From Nymphalis io (Eukaryota; Arthropoda; Insecta; Lepidoptera; Nymphalidae): a stretch of DNA of 64,000 nt. A program made the translations under genes and the position numbers. The notes below the pieces were generated by a model. It had not been told where the DNA came from and searched no databases. It saw only the letters and a program-made list of their open reading frames with translations. Of the stretch, positions 25,901 to 37,900 are shown one piece after another. Every line of letters starts with the position of its first letter. The stretch's first letter is position 1. The stretch lies in the NCBI RefSeq assembly GCF_905147045.1, contig NC_065889.1:7011001-7075000 (forward strand), given 5' to 3'.

Positions 25901-28900
25901 CTGGACCTTCGGCTAGTAAACCGAGGTTCGGAGAGCACGTGCGTGCGTGCGTTGAGAAGGCAACTTACCGCATCAATGGTCCCTTAAGCGGCTAAACCGA
26001 GACTTCCTCGAAGCTGCTGCCATCGTCGCGGTCTGGTCAGAAAACGCCGAAGAGGTCTTGTCCGATCCAGAGGGTGAATCGGTTCGACTCAGGGATACGA
26101 TGACGTCAGTATGCGACGTCTCTATGCCCCGAACCGGCCGCCCCAAGCGCTGGGTAGTGTATTGGTGGTCGTCGCATATCGCGCAACTGCGCGAGTCTTG
26201 TCTTCGTGCGCGCCGCGAGTACACCCGTACCCGAAGAAGAAGGCGAGCAACTCCAGACCAAAAAGCTGAAGCATATGAAACGTTTCGGGAAGCCAAGTTG
26301 GCGCACCGAGTCGAGATCTCGGACGCTTGCGCTCGTTCCTAGAACGAGCTCCTAGAGGGACTGAACAGGGATCCGTTTGGGCGTCCATACCGTATAGTGT
26401 TGGGCAAATTGCGCCCGTGGATGCCCCCACTGACGGAGACCTTAGATCCGGATTTACTGAGAAGGGTGATAGAAGTACTCTTCCCAGTGATCCGGTCAAG
26501 TACCCCGGCCTCCCTACCATTACCGGCCTGGTCCAACGAGCTGGGAGTGACTGAGCAGGAGCTAAACCGCGCGATTGATCGCATGCGGACTCGCAACGCC
26601 GCACCCGGCTCCGACGGGATTCCGGGGCGGGCGCTGGTGTTAGCTTCGGCTTCATTGGGGTGTCGGCTGAGGCAACTGTTTGACAGCTGCTTCCGTACTG
26701 GCACGTTGCCCAAGGTCTGGAAGGAGGCGAATTTGATTCTCTTGAAGAAGGATGGCAGGGCTGCAGAATCTCTCTCTGCGTACCGTCCCATATGCCTACT
26801 CGATGAGGCTGGCAAGCTTTTTGAGCGAATTGTCGCTTCTCGTCTGTGTTGGGCATCTATCGCGTGTCGGCCCCGACCTGGCTGAGTGTCAGTTCGGCTT
26901 CCGACAGGGCCGCTCGACTATTGACGCAATCTTGCACGTCCGTCCGGTCTCTGTCGGAGCAGGCGGTGGCCCGGGGAGGCGTGGCGTTGGCGATAAGTTG
27001 CCCTGGGACGCTATTAGGAGAGCACTCATACACCATCGTGTGCCTCCTTACCCGCCTGCAGGTAAGGTCATCATCATCGGTGTCTACTTGCGCGACATAT
27101 ACATTTCGTATATAGAGCAAGACGGTACGAGGACCCGGAGGGAGATTTGCTGTGGTGTCCCACAGGGGTCAGTTTTGGGGCCTTTGTTGTGGAATCTCGC
27201 GTATGACGCAGTCCTGCGCGTCACTCTCCCTGAAGCTGAAGTCAGCATCGTCTGTTATGCAGACGACACGTTGGTGCTGGCAACGGGGGAGAATTTTGAG
27301 AGAACCAAAGAGCTCGCCGAGCTTGGGGTGAACACTGTCGTCGAAAAGATCTGCGAGTTGTGCCTTCGGATCGCGTCCCATAAGACGGAGGCGCTATGGT
27401 TCCATAAACTGCCAAGGAGCAGGGAACCGCCTGACTCGCACGTCCGCGTTGGTGACTCATACATCCAGGTGGCCAGGTACATGAAATACCTGGGCCTCAC
27501 ACTGGATGGTCGCTTGGGCTTCGAGGAGCACTTTGAGCGCCTAGCCCCCCGGATCGAGAAGGTAGCGGGTGCCATGCACAGAGTGCTGCCTAATCTCGGG
27601 GGACCGAGGGAGGAAGTTCGCCGTCTCTATGCCGGTGTCGTGCGATCGATGGCAAAAAAGGTTAAAAACTAAATTTTTCGACAATTTACTGATTGGCTAG
27701 ATTTTTTATAAACGTACGTCACTAACATTGGTTATGATTGCTGTGACCGCTATGAATGTAAGTATTTTATTCCATACTCCTATCCCAGGTTTTCTTATAA
27801 GTAAAGGACGTCTACAGGTCAGCACCAAATGACTTGCAGTGTATCTAAAAATGATGATAGTTTATTAATTAATCTACACAAAAAATTATAACTATTATTT
27901 TAAAAATACACTTTGTCCTGTAGCCTATTTAAATCACAGGAGGAACAAAGACATCAAGAGCATTGGTTGAGATCTTCAATTATTGATGGTGTTCATTATG
28001 AATTCCTAAAAAAATACGTTTTCAATGTTTGCAAACTTGTTATCAGAACTTTGTTATTATAAATTTAAAGCGAATTAGTGTTTAATTATAAATAAAGATA
28101 TAGTGTCTCAACAAGAGCACCGGATTTAAATTTGCCGCCATTTTGTTAATACGAGTTGTACGATGATTTTTTTGGACACTTGTCACATACAGACCACGCG
28201 ATTTAAGAATATGCAAAAATATTTAAGCGAACAACATTTAATTATTGTAAAAACACATTATAAAAATGGGATTAATGCGACTGAAAATGCTAACTATTAA
28301 TAGTGTGCGGTATCGCGAAATGTTAACAGTTTTTTTGTTGGTAACCTAATTGGATGTAATTAATGTGGAGGTCATGTTTTTCTAACAAGACGGTGTGACC
28401 TGTCACACAGCGTGTGAAATAATGGTTTTACTATGATCAAGTTTCCAGGCCGTGTCATTTCTCGACTCGGCGAAACAACATTGGCCACCAAGATCGTGCG
28501 ATCTAACACCGATGGACTTTTTTCTTTGGGGCTTTATTAACAAAAAGGTTTACGCGAATAAGCCTGAAACGAAATTTTAACTTGTACCTTAAGTCACAAA
28601 TGTTTAGAAGTAACATCAATAAAGGAGCCAACGGGAAGGCCAGTCCAAATAATGTTGCCATCGAGAACTGAAGCGCTGAAAAAAAAATTAATCATAAACC
28701 ACGTTAATCTTCATAATATCGACTTATGCATGTAACAATATTTGGTTTATAAATATTATTTGTTTATCACCAAGCAAAAAAAAAAGTAAAAAGAAGAATG
28801 TACTTGCTACACATTTGCCTTGCTACCATTTATTATAAAAATGGAGTTAAAATGAAAAATTTGCGCTTAAGTACGGTACCATGTATAATGATTTGTCGAT

Positions 28901-31900
28901 TTTGACATAAAATAAAAATTATCATATTACATATTAAATAAATTAACCGAGAAAATGGTATCTCTTCGACAAAAAGCTTTCATCTACTTTATTTAAAGTA
29001 TATTCACGTTCCCAACATGGAACTGTAGTGTTCCTGATACCGTTGCAACCTATTCGTAAACTGAAAGAGAAATATAATTATATAATATAGTATTAACGCT
29101 AACCTTTACCTAAGAATTGTAACTTTTTAATTTTAATTTTAGCAAAAATGCAGAATTTAGTAGGCTTACAAGTACGCTGCGCTACTTGCATATATGTAAG
29201 TATTTATTGTTTATACACCGTTAGTTACCCAACCTGACTACGTGCGGTACATAAAATAAGTATTTTATCTTGTGCTATTTTTTAATCAGTGAGATATAAA
29301 ATAGTCTGTAGTTAGTCTGTAATTACTGTATTAGTCATATAGAAGTGTGCCATTTTTCGATGTAGTTTAATGCTAGAAATTAGGCTTCTTTTTATAATTA
29401 CCTTGATTTTACTAGCCGTGTACTCGATAGGATGGTGACCAGTATGGCTGGTGACAAAGCCTTCGCAAATGATTAATTTTATTTGACCGAAATTTATGAG
29501 GTAAAAATATGAATTATCTTTAGTGCTGTCTTATATATGCTGTCACGGATTTATTTTAAGAACTTTTCAGAAAGAATAATTAAGCAATCCATTATTTTCG
29601 TGTAACTATTTACGCAGCGCACGCCGTGTAATCTTTAATGATGCACGAATAAAAAAAAAACAAAAATACAATAAAATAACATCAAAATTTATATTTATAG
29701 AATATTGTTTTATTTTAATTTATAGAATATTACTTTATTTTAATTTATATTTATAGAGTAGACAGGCGGACGAGCATATGGGCCACCTAATGGCAAGTGG
29801 TCACCAACGCCCATAGATATTGGCATTGTAAGAAATGTTAACCATCACTTACATCGCCAATGCGCCACCAACCTGGGGAACCAAGTTTATGTAGCTTGTG
29901 CCTGTAATTAAACTCGCTCACTCATACTTCAAACCGGAACACAGTACCATGTACTGCTGTTTTGCGGTAGAATATCTGGTGATTGGGTACCCAGACCAGC
30001 TTGCACAAAACCCTACCACCAGTAGGTAGTAAAATATATAAATATATATTATAACCTCTTATTATAAATTACAGCTCGGACGACCACGAATTTTACAACC
30101 AGCGTAACCATTAGCAATATGCTTAACTCGATGATACATGTGAACGGCCAGCAATATCTATGACAAGCCATGTTGTTAATCCACGGGGATTTAGGCCAAC
30201 GTGACAGCACTCTATTTAAAATCATCATTGGATCTTGGTTTTCGAACCAAAACCAACATCTTGTTAAATAAGCTCTAACTCCAGCCTGAATGATAAATAG
30301 TAATTATTATTATTAAATCCAGAAAAATATAATAGGAACCGACTAGCATGCTACTTTTAGCCCTTGACCGTATTTTCGACATATCTTATGCCTAATTTTA
30401 CTAGCTGCACCACCAACAAAGTCATGTTCGTTAACCTTGTTTAAACGTAAATAGCGATTCAATAATTTTGAAATCAAATAAATGAGTGTTTTCAAAACTC
30501 AAATGTACCAGCTAAAAAATTTATAAATTTGAATTTGGAATTCTTAACCAAAGAGGAGATATTTCAGATCAAATTGTACGACATAACGCTAATTTCATAT
30601 GTAAGGACTTAATACAAACGAAACAATTGAAATACTTTCTCGCCCAATTTCTCGAATTTTAGCTTGCTATCTACGTATTATACTTACCAAGCTATGGTGC
30701 CGTATAGATGTTGTTAAGCTCAAATTAAAATACATACCACCATCCAAGCAATATATCCCATATAAGAAAATATTGATATCATACTAAATCCAAATTCTTT
30801 CATAATTAATGATTCCTCGTATGCTTTGTACGTGCTATGGTTTTCTAACAAGTGCACTATGATATAAGCTAAAAAACTATATATCTGAAAATAGGAATAT
30901 AAATTTATAAATACACTTACACGTAAGTAACATCTGCGCTTGAGGTAAAAATATATAATAAATGAGATAAAACTGTTTTATTTAACGTTGTTTCGTGTTA
31001 CTTTTGAATCACGTGTCATGTTATAGTATTAAATTACTTAAATGTAAAGTTACTACTACTTACTGGCGCTCTTTGACTATAGCTCAATCAACGCCTTTAT
31101 TAACTCGCTATCGTTGTAGATACCACATTAAGAACATAAATATATTCGGTTAATGATTTTAAAAGAGATACAAACTCTAGTCACTGGACAATTGTTTCAT
31201 AATCACATTATATTGAGGAGACGTTTTTCGTATTACCCAACTCAAAGGTATAAAGGGGAATAAAGAACATTACTTTTCTAAATTGTGTTAGGGGAATAAA
31301 ACTTTATTTTGAAATAGTAATTTAGTAAACGAACACCAAACACACACCTTTTCCAAAACCGATACTACCAGTATGTTCAATGTTTGAAATGAAGCCAATA
31401 TTATATAATCAAAAAACTTCTCTTTCTTTCCTTTCGCAATAAATAAATTGTGGAAGCGATCGTATGTGTGGCTTGTTAATCCCATAATTGATGGAATCGC
31501 CAAAAGCTATTAAGGTAAGAAAAGAATACGACTTAATTCATCAATTTAAGAACTTATAATAAAATTAACGGTTCGGACTCAACAGTTCCTTCAATGATCC
31601 TGAGTCAAATACAAACATATACGTTTTATTAAATAAATACAAATTGACAGAAGAACGGTTCCTCTTCCATTTATGCAATGACTTTTTTTTAAACAAAGTT
31701 TTACAAAGTCTACCTCCTAAAAAACTGTTTGTTGTTTTTATTTTTACCATCTATCTACATATAAGACAGTATAATTTTATATTAAAAAAGAAGTCGAGTT
31801 TAGATATAGAATTTTGCTCTAGAAATTTATATTATACATAATAATATTCCGCTTCTTTTTTTATGATTTGATTTATTTTTATGCAATATGAGGATATTGC

Positions 31901-34900
31901 ATAACAATAAATCAAATGTTGTCAAATCACTTGATTGCCAGATACGGGTATATCAGTTAACTTATACACATGATACTAAGTAACACATGCAAGTAGCATG
32001 TGTATTGCCGCCGTTACTCTTCTGCGATTATTCTGTTAAATCTAGTATATTCTCCAGTCTACATATATAACTTAATAATTGCGAAAATAACAGAAATGGG
32101 CAATACAAAATGTTTAAGCAATTTGATAAAAGTTACAACTCGTGCGACTTTGTGACATTACGTTGATTTGCCGTCCAGCAATTTAAAAATATAATTGCCT
32201 TTTCTTGCGATACGCAAATGAAATAAACACAATCGAAAAAAAAATAACCATATTTATAAACTTGAAACGTATCCAAATAAAACTGATATAAATGGCAAGG
32301 CAAAAATTGGTTAAATATTATTTATTTAGATAAATGTTTCGCTTTTTTTCTTAATATGTCTATAAATCTTTAATGCTTTTATTTTGAATCTCTTTTATGT
32401 ATTGGGTTATTTTATGGCGGTCTCACAAAACAGTTTTTTTTGTAATAATAATTTAGATTTTCCAATCGAATAAAGAGAGTTTTACTTACATACAATAATA
32501 TGGGTCCCTTAGTAAAAAGGAAACGTATAATTATTTGAAATCCATTTTCTTTATATATCAATCCAGTTATAAAGGATTTTCTTAGCGGCCTATAATTTAT
32601 TTCGAATTCTGGCCTAAAGAAGAATAAGTATTAGTTGTTCTTGTTCTGTTAATCGATTAGATCGATATTCTTAATGATATATTTAGAGTACTACAGTACC
32701 GCTGCCATGGCCGAAATTCGCCAGATGGGCATGAATAAAATATAATCTTATGAAGCATTTTATTTAAAAGCTAGCTAAAGATATAGTAATTGACGTATTA
32801 GCACACCACCATGGCCACAACATATATTATAGCAACAAAAATCCGCACGTGAACTTTAAATTTTGTGTAACTTTTGATAGGCTCAACCGATTTTGATCAA
32901 ATAAAATCTAAATGGTATCTTGAAGTACTTCTTATTATAATTCAATTATTTCATTTTGAAATTTTTAGCCGTTTTAAAGACTATCCCGGACAGACAGACA
33001 AAAATAAAAAAAAAGATTGTTTTGATAACTCGTACATGACCATGTTAATTTTTAAAGAGGCAGATATTTTGAAATCACAGACAGACACTTCAATTTTCTT
33101 TATTTATATAGAAATAAATAATTACCGGCTTGTACTTTTGTAATATAAATGTACTCCATTGAGTTCCCACATCCATTTTAAAAAGTATTCTTTGCGTTTC
33201 CAAAATGTAATAAAAGTAAATGCTAAAATAGACATTGTTATAAAAACATGATATTTTTTACGAATAAATGTTAGCTTTAATCGCTCAAAAGGCATATAAA
33301 CATATTAATAATAATAATGTAATGTTTTTTTTTATGTATCAAACAGATCGATGGAAAGTCAAATGTAAATATTTTTCTATTATTAGAAACCGATAAAATT
33401 TTAGTTAACACGGCACTTATTATGACGTTTAGTTATTACTAACTAAATGCTTAGGAGAGTAACAAAAAAAAATCTGAAGATATTATTGTGAATTTAAATT
33501 ATAGACTTGAAAATTGAATTAATTCTTATGTTTCATTAATAAGTACGAAGTTAATGAGTACGACTCATATATATATATATATATATATTTATAGTTATAG
33601 TGCAGAAAAATCAACCTTTTTTATATAATTGCTCGGAGGCAATTGTCACACGTGCAATAACCAAGTCGAATAGCTGTTTTAATTGCGTGGGAATTCAGCT
33701 ATTCGGCCAAATGACCAGATATATTATTTCTTGCAACTCATACAACAAGACATTATAATATACATAATACCATTAATTAATATTTATACGAACCCCAAAA
33801 AACAGTGAACAAGGAATAAAAGACAGTGTAGGGATGATCTAACAAAATGTTTATGGTCATAGATAAGCAATATTCAGATGATATTCTTAATGGACATCTG
33901 GCCTTAATTTCGCATTGTTGGCACATTTCTCTGCTGTCTTTACAAACTAACTTTCTGGAAAAAAAGTTGTCACGTATTTTGATTTTCTTAACTTTCATAT
34001 ATACAAATCAAAATCAAATGATATACTATTTTATTAATAAATATAATTAAAAACCTAACCTATCTTTTTTATATACATAAATACACATATACAACAATGC
34101 ACGTAATACTAATAATATTACTCCAGAACAATTACGTCCAATCTCAAGAGAAATTAGCCAACTGACCAGGACATATTATAGTGCGCAAGTGTGTGCGCAA
34201 GCACAGGTGCGCTCTCTATTCCCTAACTCAGTCCGATGGGACGGCAGTCCGACACGACCAGAAGAGCTTAGGTGTACACACTTCCCACATCCAGAATCCG
34301 CACCGCTATTGAGAATTTTCGACAGAAACTTTTTGTTGACCTTGGATATAAAACCAGGACCTATGGGTTACGGTGCGGCCTTACATCAAGCCACTTACCA
34401 ACGCACATTATAGCTCATGCATCTACAACGATGATAACTAAATAGTATAATAAATCTTAAGAAAAAAAATATTGTAAAAAGAACCTTAAATTTTCTTCGC
34501 CATTACAAAGTGGCCACACAGTCGTAATAATACCGGCAATCGAAGCTATAGCCAGCGCCTTGTTTAAATATCCATAAAACGCGAAGTAAAAAGCAATCTA
34601 AACATAATATGAAAACAGTTGAATATTCAGTACATTGTATTGAGTTTATAAAATATACCAATTAATCTTGCAAATGATGTCACAATTATAAAAAAACGCA
34701 TTCGTCGATTTGATGTTTAGATGACTACTAAGTTTTTCTCCACTTTTCTAAGACTTGAAATAATAATAACAATAAATAAAACATTCGTTTTATTCAACGA
34801 TGATGATTATAGATAATTGTTTTGAAGAAATAACTCTCGCTAGCTATTTTTATTTATCTTGTACGTGTTATATGTAGCGACCAGACAGTAATTATTCCTT

Positions 34901-37900
34901 AATAATAAATCAATATTTTTACGTAAAACTTTTATATTATAGTGTATGGTTTAAAAAATTGAAGAGACACTAACTGTGGGACCGAAATACTCGTGAATCA
35001 AGTGCAAAGGTTGGAATTTAAATACATTTTGAAATCCTACCCAACTGTAATACAGTATCTGCAAAATAAAAGATATAATTAAAAATACATTAAATGTTTG
35101 TAGCTATGGCATTAGTCCACAGTACACCTCCTCTTTTTCTGAAGGATTAAATCAAACTTAAACTTCACGAGTAACTTCGTTTAAAAAAGGTGCCAAGCTT
35201 TTCTCTTTACAAAAATTTTACATTTACATTACAAAGATTTTGGTTACTTGTGTGTTTATAAGGATCAGGTCGATACGGTGATTTTCTAAATGTTATTACT
35301 GACACAGATTGCTTAGCAATTTAATCTTGACATAATACATCGCAAAACCAGAATACAATGTTTGCCTTACAAAACATTTGTCCGTAAAAAATAAAATTGC
35401 TTGTCGATACCATACCTGTCGAGCATTTGATCCAACAACAGTTTGCTCGGGAATAAAAAAGTACGGACCATCATGAAGTGCATAAGCGTCCAATATTATA
35501 TTATTTCTTAACAAGCTAAAATGAACAATGATAACAATTGCAATAAGGAGAGTGAAATATATAAAGACCTTTGAAAAAAGAAACTCAAATTATCCTTCTG
35601 CAGTTTGACAGTTTGGGTTAACACTAACCACAAAAAGGAAAAAGTTCAATTGAATCAGAGTTGCCTTAAATACTGCCTGTATTTTGTGTTGAGTGTTGTC
35701 TGTCAACTGTCTTGCATAAAGGACATTAAATCCCATCTTATCAAAAATCATACGTGATTAATTCCAATATATTTGCTTGTATTAACAAATGCAAAAGATC
35801 AACATAGTGAATATAACGAACAAAGAATAAAAAAGAATAGTCATTACATAGAAGTGTTATAAACTCTAATACTTTATTTTCTATATTATTTATGTTATCA
35901 TTAAGTCTATTTTAATTAATTAAAGCTTACCGTCCGATACCATAATGGTTGGCTTGGTCACCAAAAGGTAAGTGTGAAAGAATCTTATAAACTATAAGAC
36001 TTCTTTCAAAATTGGAGTACCCGTTAGGTTTTGAGTAATTATTTCTGTTAAATAAGAAAATGTTATTTATTTTTATTACTCTTCTAGCCGTGGAATATCT
36101 TGATAGAAAACTTCAATAACTTTTTATTAGTAATCTACGGACTAATCCTGGACCTCGGTTGATAACCGTCATTTATGTTGATGTACCATGTATTTACCAA
36201 ACAGTTAATACGCTAAAATTTGTATACATTGATCTAATTAGCCAGTTTTAAATATTTTAATCGTCGGGCAACTATAGGTTGATATCACACACTTCTTACC
36301 GGTAAGAGAACCAAAAAAATCCAAACTGTGTTATTGTGTAAATAAATAAGGAACGATAAAAATAGGGTTATCACCTCAGACCCCAAGTTTAGCGGCGTAT
36401 TAACGGTGTAAGGAATAATTTATATTTTTAGTGTCGTTTGGTGATCAAGTGCACGTTTGTCTTTCTATGTTAATGACAGAAAATCCGTTTGTTTCAAATT
36501 CAGACTGAAATGAATTAATATAAGTGCATACCGTATTATTTTAATCCAATCCTTCTCCATAAATTTCGTAGACATTGAATCCAGATGATTTTCAGTGAAA
36601 TATCTCGTAGTACCAAATATTTCTCCGTATTCTGTTATTACATGATCCGGTGCGTGAATTTTTATAAATAATAAGTTTTTATGGGCTGACATCTAAAACA
36701 ATTATTCCTCTTATTATTATATGGCTACCCTTACCGGTTTCGCAGGGGTAGAATAAGATTCTATATACCGTATATACCGTAATACTCTATTGTTTTTTTT
36801 ATGTTATAGATAGGTGGAAGGGCAAATGGGCCACCAGTTGTTATGTGGCCTTATATATACGGTCTATACGTATAGACATTGACGACGTAAAAAAAATTTA
36901 CCATTCTGAGCATCGACATGCGTCACCAACCTTGAGAACGAAGATTTTATAGTCCCTTGTACCAGTAGTTACACTGGCTCATTCACCCTTTAAACCGGAA
37001 CACAATAAAACTTAGTACTGCTGTTTTTTATCGGCATGCTGATATTATTTTAAATTATGTGACGATTTTAATATTATATTTAACCTTCTGTTTAACAATT
37101 AAATTACATAGTAATACATAGTAAAACTATTTTATAATCAACAATTTAACAAAAAAAAACAAATTAGATCTTTTTTAAACTTACCACACCGGGCTCTATT
37201 TCGACTTCGATTCCTGTCTTAATTACATTTGTTAAAAAATCTGTCTTTAAACTATCTGCTGCTGATAATGGGTTGTCTTCGACAACCAAGACCATGTCTA
37301 TACGCCGCACATTATCTCTAAATATTCCGGTATTTGCTATCTTCTCTATTACTTCAATCTAAGTTAGAAAAAACACAACCAACGTTTACTTTGCTTAGAT
37401 AATATATATACCTACCATTAAGACAATTGGATTAAAAGATATACACATTCCCAAATATATCATATATATTTGGCAAGTAATGATGATTTTTCATATGCTT
37501 ACTTCGTATTTCTAATTCAATTAAAACTCATCGGTGATGGAAAACATAGTGAGGAAACATGTGTAGAATTAAGTTCTGCTACATGTTCAACTACCAATCC
37601 ACATTTGAGAAGCGTATCGGTGGACTAAGCTCCAAACCTCATGAGTAAAGGAGGCCTTAAACCTGGAGTGGAAAATTAACAGACTGTTATATTAAGCACT
37701 CCACACACCAAAGCCGCCGAACCGCTGGCCTATGTCGGCAGGCTAGTTGGCGGCTTTACTTATTGCGAGTTGGAATTCCTTGTCGGTGGTATGCCGACGG
37801 CTCGAGATGAGGAACTTTTTTTGGTAGTTAGTGATTGCCGCGTGTCGAATGACTCTGTGTCATATAAGTAGTGAGCTGTTTCTCTAGGAGAATTCTAAAT

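Larger units (their letters stand above)
24839..27658 (+). mobile_element. R1-clade non-LTR retrotransposon, 3'-truncated insertion with 14-bp target duplication
   Basis: A GC-rich block of about 2.8 kb in AT-rich surroundings. AGGTTAAAAACTAA occurs at 24825-24838 and again at 27659-27672, giving a perfect 14-bp target-site duplication. The insert ends in six A residues. In order it has a gag ORF (from 24887), zinc knuckles (near 25245-25440), an APE-type endonuclease start and a reverse transcriptase. The element stops within the RT C-terminus, so the RNase H-like/CCHC tail and 3' UTR are absent. Reading frames switch several times. It lies antisense in the intron between exons P and Q of anoctamin copy 1. 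Confidence 0.85.

Noticed and set aside
26122..26856. Long minus-strand ORF of 244 codons
   Set aside because: Shadow frame of the GC-rich R1-clade RT coding sequence on the plus strand; no domain in its own frame.
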